From: JAXLWB01 sp046328715
GTDB lineage: Bacteria; Chloroflexota; Anaerolineae; Caldilineales; Caldilineaceae
NCBI GenBank assembly: GCA_046328715.1
Contig: JAXLWB010000020.1
Span: 62,001-126,000, forward strand
Direction of reading: 5' to 3'
DNA: 64,000 nt
Shown here: piece after piece, positions 15,179 to 23,892 of the stretch
How positions within the stretch are numbered: the first letter of the stretch is position 1
How the letters are laid out: each line of letters starts with the position of its first letter
Position numbers and translations under genes: made by a program
The notes under the pieces: model-generated
Seen by the model: the letters and a program-made list of their open reading frames with translations, nothing else
Told to the model about the DNA's origin: nothing
The model's database searches: none

Positions 15179-18100
15179 TTACTTCATCACCACCGGTAGA
15201 TAGACCTTCTGCGTGTTGCCACTGCTATTCTTGCTAAAGCTGGCAGTGACCGACTTGGCGCTGGTCATGGTCACGCTGCACGCACCCTTCCCGCTGCAAT
15301 CGCCACTCCAGCCGGCAAAGGTGGAGCCGGCATCAGCTTTGGCGGTGACGGTGACGACGGTGTTGTGGTTATAGCTGCCGTCCGCTGGCGACAGGGTGAT
15401 CGTGCCTGTGCCGCTGCCGGTTTTGTTCGTCGTCAATTTGTGTTGGCTGCCTGTGCCTTGGACCGCAAAGGTATAGGGGTTTTCGTTGCCGTCGTCACTG
15501 GCGATATTGACGGTGGCTGTGCGCAACCCTACCGCGCTGGGCGCAAAGTTGAGGGTGAAGCTGAGTGTGCTGTTGGGGGCGAGAACTTTTGGTGTAGTGA
15601 TGCCGCTGATGCTAAAGTCGCTTGGCTGAGCTCCGCTGAGTGTGATGGCGCTGACGGTCAACGCACCGTCGCCCGTGTTGCTGATGGTGAAGCTCTGCGC
15701 CACGGCACCGCTGCCCACGACCTTCGCGCCGAGGTCTGTACCGTCGTTGCTGACGGGGCTGTTGTCGCCATCGAGTATCGCAACGCCTTTGCCCATCACG
15801 TCGAGCTCGGCGGGGGTCAAGCGAAAGAGTGCCACAGTGTTTTCGAGGTAGAAGCCGACCACCATCTGCTGGTTGACAGGATCGAAGGCACGCGGCATAA
15901 ATGAAACACCCGCTTTGCTGACTTTGCCGATCAAGCTATTGCTGCTGTTGATTGGACCACTGACGCCTGTGCTGCCGTTGCCCCAGGTCACTGCGCCAAC
16001 GTCTGGGGTGTTGACATCATCCCAAAAGTGGGTAGCCAACAGATAGTTGCCATCGGGTAACGCTTCCGGGGTGCCAAAGCCAACCGAATCTTTAGCTGCA
16101 GTACCCACCAGGCTGTTGCTGCTGTTCACCACACCGCTGCTGCCAGTGGAGCCGCTAACCCAGGTCAGTGCGCCGGCATCGATGGCGCTGCCATTGTCCC
16201 ACTGATAGCTTGCGATCACGAAGTTGCCATTGCTCAACTCGGTCAATAGGCCAGAACCAACCTGATCATCTTGTTGGCTGCCGATCAGACTGTTGTTACT
16301 GCTCACCACCCCGCTGATTCCCGTACTGCCGTTGCCCCAAGTCACTGCCCCGGCTTTAGTGGCGCTGCCATTGTTCCACTCAGCGCTAAAGACTACATAG
16401 TTGCCATTCTTTAACGCCTGTATGCCCAGGCCAACTCTGTCACTCTGTCCGCTGCCCACCAGGCTGTTGCTGCTGCTCACTTCCCCGACGGTTCCTGTGC
16501 TGCCATTGCCCCAGGTCGCTGCGCCAGCGTTGACTACCGATCCATTGTCCCAAGAGGGACTGTTCACGACATAGTTGCCATTGCTGAGAGCCGTTACACC
16601 GCCATTGCCAATCAGGTCGATCGCCTGCGTGCCGACAAGGCTATTGCTACTGTTGATGGCACCACGAACCCCGCTGCTACCATCCCCCCAGGTGACCGCA
16701 CCGGCCCCTTCGGCATTACCATTATTCCAAGCATCATCAACGACTACATAGTTCCCATTGCTGAGAAGCGTGAGCGGAATCTGTCCAAGCCGCTCGTTAC
16801 TCTGGCTACCGATCAGGCTGTTACTGGCACTGACTGCGCCACTCACGCCGGATGTGCCATCACCCCAGGTGACTGCCCCCGCGTCAACGATAATTCCATT
16901 ATCCCAATTGGGGCTGCGCACGACATAATTGCCATTGCTCAATGCCACCACGTCGTCCTTCCCCACAAAGTAGCCAACTTTATCCTCGGTTCGGCTGCCC
17001 ACAAGACTGTTGCTGATGTTGACAACGCCAGTCGTCCCCGTTGTACCATTACCCCAGGTGACAGCACCTGCATCCACAGCCACGCCGTTGTCCCACTGTG
17101 GGCTACTCACCACATAGTTGCCGTTGCTGAGCGGCGTCACCTTCCCGGAGCCCACGAAGTCATTTTTGGTGCTGCCGATCAGGCTGTTGCTGCTATTCAC
17201 CGCCCCGCTAATGCCCGTTGCGCCGCTTCCCGCTGTCACAGCCCCAACATTGGCGATGCTGCCATTGTCCCAATAGGGACTTGAAACGACGTAATTATTG
17301 TTTTTCAGAACGGTGACGTTACCGAGTCCAACTACATCGTCATTTGTACTGCCAACAAGACTATTGAAGCTGTTCACGACACCACTGATACCGATGCTGC
17401 CGTTACCCCAGGTTACTGCACCTGCATTGACGATGTTGCCGTTGTCCCAAAGGGCGCTCAGCACCAGATAGTTACTGTTGTCTAGGACCTTGATGCCATC
17501 TCGACCGATAATGTCATTTTTTGTGCTGCCGACCAGACTGTTGCTGCTGCTGATTGCACCACTCGTACCGGTGCTGCCGTTGACCCACGTCACTGCACCG
17601 GCATCGATGGCGCTGCCGTTGTCCCAATCGGGGCTAACGACAAGATAGTTGCCATTCGGAAGCAGAATCACCTCATTCTTGCCAATGTTGTCGTCCTTTG
17701 TGCTGCCAACCAAACTATTGCTGCTGTTGACTACGCCGCTGGTGCCTGTGCTGCCATTGCCCCACGTCACTGCGCCACGATTTATGACAAAATCGCCGAT
17801 CCATTTAGGACTACGGACCACATAATTGCCGTTGCTCAATTCACGTACACTCTCTTCGCCCAGCATGACACCGCTGGCATTCCCCACCAGGCTGTTGCTG
17901 CTGCTCACCGCCCCGCTGATGCCTGTATTGCCATTGCCCCAAGTGACCGCACCCGCTTTGTCTGACCCACCATTGTCACAGAATGGGCTGCGAACCAGAT
18001 AGTTGCCATTGCTCAGTGCCAAGAGACCAGCGCTGCCAACCTGATCGCCGGTCACTGTGCCGACCAGGCTGTTGCTGTTGTTCACCGCACCATTGACTCC

Positions 18101-18535
18101 GCTCGTAGCGCTACCCCAGGTCACTGCGCCGACATTGGGGGCACTGTCACTATCCCATTGCGGGCTGAGTACTACAAAGTTGCCATTTTTGAGCACCACC
18201 ACACCGCCACTGCCCACAAGATCTTCGCTGTGGCTACCGCTAAGGACACTGATCAGTTGCGTCGTAGCACCATTGTAGAGATAGACCGCCCCTACATCGG
18301 TGATGGCTGGGGATAGGTCATAGCCGAGATCGATCACGACCAGATTGCCGTTGGGGAGGACGGTGATGCTGTAACCAAAGCTACCGCTACTGAGCGGCCC
18401 AACAAGGTCGATGCGGGTGGCGGCGAAGCTGGGTAGCCAACTTGCCAGGCTGAGGGTGAACGTTACAAAAAGTGTGGCAATCAACGACAATGGGCGGAAC
18501 GCTCTGTCTTGGTGCAGTTTTGGAAATCGGGACAT
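15179..18535 (-). CDS. Large secreted repeat protein with HYDIN-like and bacterial-repeat domains
   Basis: 1118 residues from ATG 18535 (GAGGT, 7 nt upstream). A signal peptide (residues 1-39, ending LPSFAA) is followed by about 14 tandem units of about 60 residues with the pattern NSLVGS-x-DD-x-VG, L-x-NGNYVV-x-SP-x-WDNGS, AGAVTWGNGSTG-x-SG. These resemble the DUF5650 repeat and probably build a beta-propeller-like surface. Then come an ASPM/SPD-2/HYDIN-like Ig domain (DGALTVSAITLSGAQPSDFS, about 950-1020) and a 'divergent InlB/bacterial repeat' unit (FAGWSGDCSGKGACSVTMTS). The protein ends KVYLPVVMK, a tail shared with the 45147 protein. Likely cell-surface or extracellular; role unknown. 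Confidence 0.8.
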   Translation of the reverse strand: MSRFPKLHQDRAFRPLSLIATLFVTFTLSLASWLPSFAATRIDLVGPLSSGSFGYSITVLPNGNLVVIDLGYDLSPAITDVGAVYLYNGATTQLISVLSGSHSEDLVGSGGVVVLKNGNFVVLSPQWDSDSAPNVGAVTWGSATSGVNGAVNNSNSLVGTVTGDQVGSAGLLALSNGNYLVRSPFCDNGGSDKAGAVTWGNGNTGISGAVSSSNSLVGNASGVMLGEESVRELSNGNYVVRSPKWIGDFVINRGAVTWGNGSTGTSGVVNSSNSLVGSTKDDNIGKNEVILLPNGNYLVVSPDWDNGSAIDAGAVTWVNGSTGTSGAISSSNSLVGSTKNDIIGRDGIKVLDNSNYLVLSALWDNGNIVNAGAVTWGNGSIGISGVVNSFNSLVGSTNDDVVGLGNVTVLKNNNYVVSSPYWDNGSIANVGAVTAGSGATGISGAVNSSNSLIGSTKNDFVGSGKVTPLSNGNYVVSSPQWDNGVAVDAGAVTWGNGTTGTTGVVNISNSLVGSRTEDKVGYFVGKDDVVALSNGNYVVRSPNWDNGIIVDAGAVTWGDGTSGVSGAVSASNSLIGSQSNERLGQIPLTLLSNGNYVVVDDAWNNGNAEGAGAVTWGDGSSGVRGAINSSNSLVGTQAIDLIGNGGVTALSNGNYVVNSPSWDNGSVVNAGAATWGNGSTGTVGEVSSSNSLVGSGQSDRVGLGIQALKNGNYVVFSAEWNNGSATKAGAVTWGNGSTGISGVVSSNNSLIGSQQDDQVGSGLLTELSNGNFVIASYQWDNGSAIDAGALTWVSGSTGSSGVVNSSNSLVGTAAKDSVGFGTPEALPDGNYLLATHFWDDVNTPDVGAVTWGNGSTGVSGPINSSNSLIGKVSKAGVSFMPRAFDPVNQQMVVGFYLENTVALFRLTPAELDVMGKGVAILDGDNSPVSNDGTDLGAKVVGSGAVAQSFTISNTGDGALTVSAITLSGAQPSDFSISGITTPKVLAPNSTLSFTLNFAPSAVGLRTATVNIASDDGNENPYTFAVQGTGSQHKLTTNKTGSGTGTITLSPADGSYNHNTVVTVTAKADAGSTFAGWSGDCSGKGACSVTMTSAKSVTASFSKNSSGNTQKVYLPVVMK

Positions 18536-18774
18536 GGTTGATACCTCATTTGAAGATATAAAATACAAGATGCTCAATGATGGACAGTGTGAGTCTGTGC
18601 GTCGCACTGGCGCAATGCTGTGGATCGATCCAAGCGCTTGATGCCAGTGCATCGCACATGATCTTGTTGAAACTCACGCTTATAAAAGATGAGCGAGTAT
18701 AAGATACAAAGAGGATATTGATTTTGTGAGGTTTGTAACGGATCGAAAGATGTAATGTGAGGCAAAGCGAGTAG

Positions 18775-18882
18775 ATGGGCGTTGCCCACATCGCCCTGCG
18801 CAAGTATCCTGGCCTGCTCGCCGCCCTCAAGCCCGCCCGCCCTTGCCCGACAGTGAAGGAGGAGAAGGTGGAAGAGGGGTGA
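18775..18882 (+). pseudogene. C-terminal remnant of a paralogue of the 14010 gene
   Basis: Reads MGVAHIALRKYPGLLAALKP then ARPCPTVKEEKVEEG and stop, aligning with the last 35 residues of the 14010 protein (VARIALREQPSLLAALKPVR...). Only the tail survives. The two copies flank the large repeat-protein gene. Confidence 0.65.
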
Positions 18883-18887
18883 AGTAA

Positions 18888-19001
18888 GATTGCGGATTAA
18901 CAGAACCCCGCACGTCAGTAAGGGGACGGACGTTGGTCAGGGGCAGCCCTCACGCCAAGCCACAAGGGCGCATTATCCCGCATCCGCAGTCCGCAATCCC
19001 C
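18888..19001. repeat. Quasi-palindrome GATTGCGGATT...CCGCAATCC with an inner CAGAACCCC palindrome
   Basis: Left word GATTGCGGATT (18888-18898) is mirrored by ATCCGCAGTCCGCAATCC (about 18981-18999). Between them lies CCCCGCACGTCAGTAAGGGG, related to the palindromes at 34446-34549. Confidence 0.5.
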
Positions 19002-19535
19002 TTACTCCTCTGCCTGCCAGGCGCGAGCCTGCGCCATCAGTGTGATGACACAGCCAGCTTTCTCATCATGGTAACCGTTGAGGTCCGTTTGGTGATTGGT
19101 GGCGGCATCGCGCTTCACCTGCTGATACCAGGCCGCCGCCTCGGGATGACTGCGCAGATAGTCGCGAAAGAGCAGTGGCTCTGCCCATACAAGTGATCCA
19201 TGTACTGTAAAATGCACATGGTGGCTGCCTTCGTTATACGGCCCTTTGCTGAAGAGTCGCCGTTGAAAGACGGGATTGATCGGCACTTCTTCGTAGCCCT
19301 TCTCGGCGAGTGCAGGAATAAAGGGAGTAACCTCGACCAAATCGCGCACAGCGACGGAAATGTCGATGATCGCTTTGGCAGCCAAACCAGGAACCGAGGT
19401 ACTGCCGATATGTTCAATCTGCACTGCGCAGTCGGTCAGAATTCCTCGGAGTAGTTGTTCCTCCCTGGCATACATCCCTGCCCACTGGGGATCGTAAGCT
19501 TGGATAACGATGGGTCTGCTGAGGTGATAGGTCAT
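19002..19535 (-). CDS. GrpB-family (UPF0157) nucleotidyltransferase-fold protein
   Basis: 177 residues with the family hallmark VQIEHIGSTSVPGLAAKAII followed by DISVAVRDL (the GS and D-x-x-V elements of a nucleotidyltransferase fold), HHVHFTVHGS and LLFRDYLRSHPEAA near the middle, and a helical end. AAGGA lies 8 nt before the ATG. Usually annotated UPF0157/GrpB; the substrate is unknown, and some relatives are fused to dephospho-CoA kinase. Confidence 0.85.
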   Translation of the reverse strand: MTYHLSRPIVIQAYDPQWAGMYAREEQLLRGILTDCAVQIEHIGSTSVPGLAAKAIIDISVAVRDLVEVTPFIPALAEKGYEEVPINPVFQRRLFSKGPYNEGSHHVHFTVHGSLVWAEPLLFRDYLRSHPEAAAWYQQVKRDAATNHQTDLNGYHDEKAGCVITLMAQARAWQAEE

Positions 19536-19581
19536 AGTGAGTCCTTCCCAGATCGTTTGCCTAGTGTCGTTGTCTTTTTCA

Positions 19582-19698
19582 GACAGGACTTACGCAAGAT
19601 GTTGTAGCACAAGATATTTTCTTGTGCGCTGATTACTCGAAAAAGAACAAGAAGGTATCTTGTTCTACATTTCACTCCCGTCTTGCATAAGTCCTATC
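19582..19698. mobile_element. 117-bp MITE-like element with TAGGACTTACGCAAGA-type ends
   Basis: GACAGGACTTACGCAAGA (19582-19599) and the complement of TCTTGCATAAGTCCTATC (19681-19698) match at 16 of 18 positions. Inside are two small hairpins, GCACAAGATA...TTTTCTTGTGC and GAACAAGA...TATCTTGTTC. ACTTACGCAA words also occur alone near 472, 4615 and 30115. Confidence 0.6.
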
Positions 19699-19712
19699 AG
19701 AATGTAGCAGAA

Positions 19713-20111
19713 TCAAGCATATTTCCTGCGCAAAATTTCATCCACGAGCAGGAGCACGTCTTGATAATACTTTTCTATTTTTATGGCCAGCGTTTTCAAA
19801 AAGAGCAACTGTTCCAGCGAGATGATCAACAGGGTTGGCTCTTCCAGCGCGCCAACCTTCAACTCCTCATAGGGAAAGCGGCAGATCTGATTCCAGATCT
19901 CAAAGTCGAACTCACAGATACCGATGTCGCCGTACAGGTCCTTGATGTGATCGGGATAGAGCGCTTTCAGATTGGCATGGTCACGCGCAGAGATCACCAG
20001 GTCGATGTCCGCTCCCGCCATGCGTAGGCCGTAATATTCCATCGCCTTGCCGCCGATCAGGAGGGGCTTGTCCTGAAAGGTGTAGGCGAGTTTTTCGAGA
20101 GGGATGTTCAT
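19713..20111 (-). CDS. Nucleotidyltransferase-like protein (132 residues)
   Basis: ATG 20111 (MNIPLEKLAYTFQDKPLLIG) or one 18 nt upstream. The segment LLIGGKAMEYYGLRMAGADI followed by DLVIS has the GG...D-x-D arrangement of minimal nucleotidyltransferases, as in AbiEii/MNT-type or DUF6036 proteins that measure a 'gene for a small molecule or toxin' family. The later part is helical (LLLVDEILRRKYA). No partner HEPN or antitoxin gene is adjacent in the same operon, though a HEPN-type gene starts about 1.3 kb upstream on the same strand. Confidence 0.6.
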   Translation of the reverse strand: MNIPLEKLAYTFQDKPLLIGGKAMEYYGLRMAGADIDLVISARDHANLKALYPDHIKDLYGDIGICEFDFEIWNQICRFPYEELKVGALEEPTLLIISLEQLLFLKTLAIKIEKYYQDVLLLVDEILRRKYA

Positions 20112-20190
20112 GTTGGTGGTGCCGAGCATAGGTACAGCGAATTAAGCTAGGGTGACGATTCGTTGAACTATTGATAGTATACGGTGTAAG

Positions 20191-21399
20191 TTATTGAGTT
20201 TCAACAGCTAACAGCCAATTTATCATTGCCTCTTGTACAAGTTTTGCCAGTACTCGAAAGTTTTCAAACTCTTCAAATTTTGACGAATTAAAGCTCATGC
20301 CCATATATTCTAAGTCTCCTTGCATGAGTTTCTTCCCATGCGTGTACTTCGAACGAATTTCATAAAATCTTTTTCTTTGATGTGGTTCAACTAAGGGAGC
20401 ATAGGTCTCAACAAAATCATGAAATAGTTGTGTCAATCCCCTTTTTTCTTCTTTGTGACAGGTTATGCAACACCACTGAGCTTTTTCATTGGGTATGAGG
20501 CTCTCTATAGCATTTATCAAAGCAATGTAGGCGTTAGACTGTGAAATATACAAACTATCAGAACTGACTTGCTTCCAATACGATGCACGAAGGAAGTTAT
20601 CTCTTTCACTAGCAGGCAGCGCATCAAATTTTGAGAACAAAGTAGATATATTGTCGGGGATAGCTAGTTTCTCATCTATCTTTTGTGTGTTACGAGAAAA
20701 ATATGAGGAAATTGGCATCTCCTGAATTCGATTATTCTGATCATATCGTGTGAAATCAATGCCTTCGTTCTCTAATGGGGGCAGAATATAGCCCAACTGA
20801 AGAAACTTTGATTCGAACTTTGAGAATTCATTGGGAACGATAGCCCATACTTTTGATGCTGTGGGCCTAATATATGTCACTCCTCCTTTCAAAAATGTAT
20901 TAAGAAGCAACACTAGCTCCCAAAATCTTTTGTTTCGCCTTTGCATATCAACAGCAATATTAGGGCTTTTGAAATATGAATACTCCAAAATAAAGGGATG
21001 ATCGGCAAGAAGCTCATCTGACTTGGGTGCTGAGTTGGGTACATTTAGTATTTGAAAACTCTTCTCAAAACTGTAGTTTGCATTTACCTCATATGGGCTG
21101 AATAGTATTGATCGACCCACAGTTAATCCGTGTTCTATAGACAATGCCTCGGTTGCTTTTGTAATTAATTCCTCCAAAAGTTTGTGGTCGTTTTCATTCA
21201 TCATAAAGATAGACTTGATCTCACGTTCAGAATGCTTCTTATTTTTACTACTATAGTACTCGACAATCAACTGCCCACCGACTTCTATTCTATTCTGTTC
21301 TAGCTGGCGAGCTGTTCCGAAGTAACTCAGTAAAAAGACTTCTAGTTCAGAAGTTGTAGCATTGTCGGATACAAATTGGGGTTTAATGTTAACGGTCAT
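20191..21399 (-). CDS. HEPN-type (Apea-like) protein of unknown function (402 residues)
   Basis: The C-terminal third has FYEIRSKYTHGKKLM with R349-x4-H354, the RNase-site pattern of HEPN domains, preceded by IALINAIESLIPNEKAQWC and a CCITCH cysteine cluster. The N-terminal two thirds (QLIVEYYSSKNKKHSE, SYFKSPNIAVDMQRRNKRFW) match no domain I know but resemble the long N-terminal region of Apea-like proteins. The gene is AT-richer than the flanking metabolic genes, suggesting transfer. It could be a solitary defence or stress ribonuclease; that role is inferred. Confidence 0.6.
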   Translation of the reverse strand: MTVNIKPQFVSDNATTSELEVFLLSYFGTARQLEQNRIEVGGQLIVEYYSSKNKKHSEREIKSIFMMNENDHKLLEELITKATEALSIEHGLTVGRSILFSPYEVNANYSFEKSFQILNVPNSAPKSDELLADHPFILEYSYFKSPNIAVDMQRRNKRFWELVLLLNTFLKGGVTYIRPTASKVWAIVPNEFSKFESKFLQLGYILPPLENEGIDFTRYDQNNRIQEMPISSYFSRNTQKIDEKLAIPDNISTLFSKFDALPASERDNFLRASYWKQVSSDSLYISQSNAYIALINAIESLIPNEKAQWCCITCHKEEKRGLTQLFHDFVETYAPLVEPHQRKRFYEIRSKYTHGKKLMQGDLEYMGMSFNSSKFEEFENFRVLAKLVQEAMINWLLAVETQ

Positions 21400-21530
21400 A
21401 AGAAGTTCAAGATTTCGTCAAATGATGTATATGATTCATAACAAGATTGAACAAATGTATATTTTTGCGAGATCGCAAGGGAATAGACAGCGGAACAATT
21501 GATCGTCCCACTGTCTATTGTTCTGTATAC

Positions 21531-22613
21531 CTACAACCTTTCTGCCTCTTGTGTTCTCACCCGTTCCAACATCTCCTGTACCTTCACGGGCATTCCCGTG
21601 CGGCTGCTCTCAATAGCGGCGAAGATCAGAGCGACGGATTGCAGGTTGGCCTCGATGTTGGTCTCCATGTCGGGGCCACCATCTAGCCAGTCGAGGAATT
21701 GGGCGGTGAGCCAAGTGTTCATCCACTTGGGTTGTTGCAGCAGCCCAATCTCGGTCCCTTCGCCTTCGCGTTTGTAGATGCGTCCCCCTTCGTAGGGATG
21801 GCGCTCGACACGGCGATTGTCCATGATCAGCGTGGCATTCTCGCACTCGATGCGCACATATTCCTTCGACCAGCCGTTGAGACCGACAGAATTGGTCTTG
21901 GCCCCTTCGTAGGTGGCATGGACGCCATTCTCGAAGTGCATCGTGACCAGACCTTGCGAATCGCCGCCATAGGCCCCCCACTTAGGATTCCAGGTCTGGG
22001 CGTAGAGCGTGTCGCACTTGGCCCCGGCATAGTCGGCGACGATGTCGAGGTGATGGACCGAGCCTTCGATCATCAGCGGGTCGATCATAGTGTGGCGGAA
22101 GTGGGCACCCCAATCGCCAAAGTTGCGCATGTTGCAGGTAAAGCGGCAGACGATGTAGTCGATCGCTCCGTTGCGCCCGGAATGAAGTTCTTGGCGCAGC
22201 GTCGTCTTGTCCTGGTCAAAGCGATGGCTCATGGTTACACCCATCTTCTTGCCCGCCCGTTTAACCTTCTCGGCGATACGCACCGCCGCTTCCAGCGTAT
22301 CGGCAATCGGCTTTTCGGAAAGAATGTGCATATTGTGCGCCAATGCTGTATCGACCACGGCTTCATGGTAGGCGGGTGGCGTGACGATGATCGCAAAGTC
22401 GGCAGGATTCTGGTCAAAGGCCGCTTGCATATCGGTATAGCAGCGTTCGGCTGGCACACCGAGCGCATTCTGGGCGTTGACATGGGCTGCGGGATTGACA
22501 TCGACCGCGGCCACGACCGTCATGCGTCCATCATGAATGTTGGGAGGTAAGAAGCGTTCGCACCAGGCGCGCCCTTGGCCGCCAGTGCCGACGAGAATGG
22601 CTTTGTAAGACAT
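21531..22613 (-). CDS. Gfo/Idh/MocA-family oxidoreductase
   Basis: 360 residues. The NAD(P)-binding fold starts SYKAILVGTGGQGRAWCERF (GxGGxG), with the dinucleotide acidic residue in VAAVDVNPAAH. The family signature SEKPIADTLEAA carries the conserved Glu-Lys-Pro (EKP) of the active site, and GVTMSHRFDQD follows. The C-terminal half is the beta-sheet substrate domain (HTMIDPLMIEGSVHHLDIVA). It oxidises or reduces a sugar or inositol derivative. It is downstream of galM and DUF993 on the same strand, so a sugar-degradation role is likely. Confidence 0.85.
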   Translation of the reverse strand: MSYKAILVGTGGQGRAWCERFLPPNIHDGRMTVVAAVDVNPAAHVNAQNALGVPAERCYTDMQAAFDQNPADFAIIVTPPAYHEAVVDTALAHNMHILSEKPIADTLEAAVRIAEKVKRAGKKMGVTMSHRFDQDKTTLRQELHSGRNGAIDYIVCRFTCNMRNFGDWGAHFRHTMIDPLMIEGSVHHLDIVADYAGAKCDTLYAQTWNPKWGAYGGDSQGLVTMHFENGVHATYEGAKTNSVGLNGWSKEYVRIECENATLIMDNRRVERHPYEGGRIYKREGEGTEIGLLQQPKWMNTWLTAQFLDWLDGGPDMETNIEANLQSVALIFAAIESSRTGMPVKVQEMLERVRTQEAERL

Positions 22614-22627
22614 GTTGGATCCTATCT

Positions 22628-22720
22628 GTTGAAGAAGTGAGAGATTGAGAGATTGGGAGATTAGGAGATTGAAAGTGGTGTGATTCCCAATTTCACAATC
22701 TCCTAATCTCCTAATCTCTG
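22628..22720. repeat. Quasi-palindrome of GAGATT(A/G)GGAGATTG words
   Basis: AGAGATTGGGAGATTAGGAG then its complement CTCCTAATCTCCTAATCTCT, separated by about 35 bp. Both arms are tandem runs of one 7-8 nt word. It sits between galM and the oxidoreductase gene and may act as a hairpin in the transcript. Confidence 0.6.
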
Positions 22721-23770
22721 CTATTCTGCTGAAAACCGATACACGGTCGTCTCATTGTAAAATTCACCAGGCTTGAGCAGCGTGCTGGGAAACTTGGGTT
22801 GGTTGGGCGAATCGGGGAAGTGTTGCGTTTCGAGACAGAAGGCTGAGCGTCTGCCGTAGGTCTGGCCTTTGCCCTTGGCGCGGCCATCGAGCACGTTGCC
22901 GGTGTAGAGTTGGATGCCCGGTTGTGTGGTCAGCACCTCCATTTTGCGTCCCGTGGTCGTTTCGGTCACTACGGCGGCCAGACGCAACTGTCCGGGTTTG
23001 CCATTGACGACCCAGTTGTGATCGTAGCCCATGCCGTACTTGAGATCTTCACTCTCTGTCTCGATGCGCGCCCCAATCGGAATGGGCGTGCGGAAGTCGA
23101 GCGGCGTGCCGGCGACGCTGGCGATCTTGCCGGTGGGGATCTGTCCGGCGTCGGTGGGGGTGTAACTGTCGGCGTTGAGCATCATCACATGGCCGAGGAT
23201 GTCTCCCGTACCCGCCAGGTTGAAGTAGGCATGGTTGGTCAGGTTGAGCACCGTTGGCGCATCGGTGGTAGCAAAGTAATCGATCTTGAGCGCGTTCTGG
23301 TTGCTGAGCGAATAAGTCACTGTGACCGAGAGGTTGCCAGGGTAGCCCTCTTCACCATCCTTGCTTAGATAGGTCAGTTTGACGCCCACCGAACTGGGTG
23401 TGCGGAAACCACGCGCATCCCACACTTTCTTATCAAAGCCGACTAGGCCGCCATGCAGATGGTTTTTGCCATTGTTTTGGGCGAGCGTATATTCCTTCCT
23501 ACCGATCTTGAACTTGGCGTCGCCAATGCGATTGGCATAGCGACCACAAAGTGCGCCGAAGAAGGGATTGAAAGCCAGATATTCGTCCAGCGTATCAAAG
23601 CCGTGGGTCACATCTCCGGCGTTGCCGTTTTTATCGGGCGTGAGGATGTGGGTAATGATGCCGCCATAGTTGGTGATTTTGACCGTCATGCCGTTGTCGT
23701 TGCTGAGCGTATAGAGATCAACGGGTGTGCCGTCCTGGGTCTTGCCAAAGGCTTCTTTCGATAGCTTCAT
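22721..23770 (-). CDS. galM: Aldose 1-epimerase (galactose mutarotase)
   Basis: 349 residues, full family length. KITNYGGIITHILTPDKNGN and GFDTLDEYLAFNPFFGALCG open the beta-sandwich; NNGKNHLHGGLVGFDKKVWD holds the first active-site His; NLTNHAYFNLAGTGDI holds the second; AFCLETQHFPDSPNQPKFPS holds the catalytic Glu. It interconverts alpha and beta anomers of aldoses. AAGGAAG precedes the ATG. It lies between the DUF993 and Gfo/Idh/MocA genes. Confidence 0.95.
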   Translation of the reverse strand: MKLSKEAFGKTQDGTPVDLYTLSNDNGMTVKITNYGGIITHILTPDKNGNAGDVTHGFDTLDEYLAFNPFFGALCGRYANRIGDAKFKIGRKEYTLAQNNGKNHLHGGLVGFDKKVWDARGFRTPSSVGVKLTYLSKDGEEGYPGNLSVTVTYSLSNQNALKIDYFATTDAPTVLNLTNHAYFNLAGTGDILGHVMMLNADSYTPTDAGQIPTGKIASVAGTPLDFRTPIPIGARIETESEDLKYGMGYDHNWVVNGKPGQLRLAAVVTETTTGRKMEVLTTQPGIQLYTGNVLDGRAKGKGQTYGRRSAFCLETQHFPDSPNQPKFPSTLLKPGEFYNETTVYRFSAE

Positions 23771-23804
23771 AAGGTTCTTCCTTGGAGATTGGTTTGTGAA
23801 TACG

Positions 23805-23883
23805 TTGGGGAGGTGGGGAGATGAGGGGTGAGGAGATTATGTATATCACTCTCCTCATCTCCCTACCTCCCCATCTCTCTATC
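23805..23883. repeat. Quasi-palindrome of GGGGAG/GAGGAG words
   Basis: GGGGAGGTGGGGAGATGAGG (23808-23827) is mirrored by CTCCTCATCTCCCTACCTCC (23851-23870) across a short AT spacer, between DUF993 and galM. Confidence 0.6.
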
Positions 23884-23892
23884 TAACCCTCT

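Noticed and set aside
15365..15904. A long plus-strand frame opposite the repeat protein
   Set aside because: Mirror of the strongly biased minus-strand gene; no motif or ribosome site.
16000..18300. Regular 180-bp spacing that could look like a CRISPR or satellite array
   Set aside because: The repeats are coding, keep one reading frame and give a clear repeating protein motif.
21699..22550. A 283-codon plus-strand frame opposite the Gfo/Idh/MocA gene
   Set aside because: Shadow frame; the minus strand has the full Rossmann and EKP motifs.
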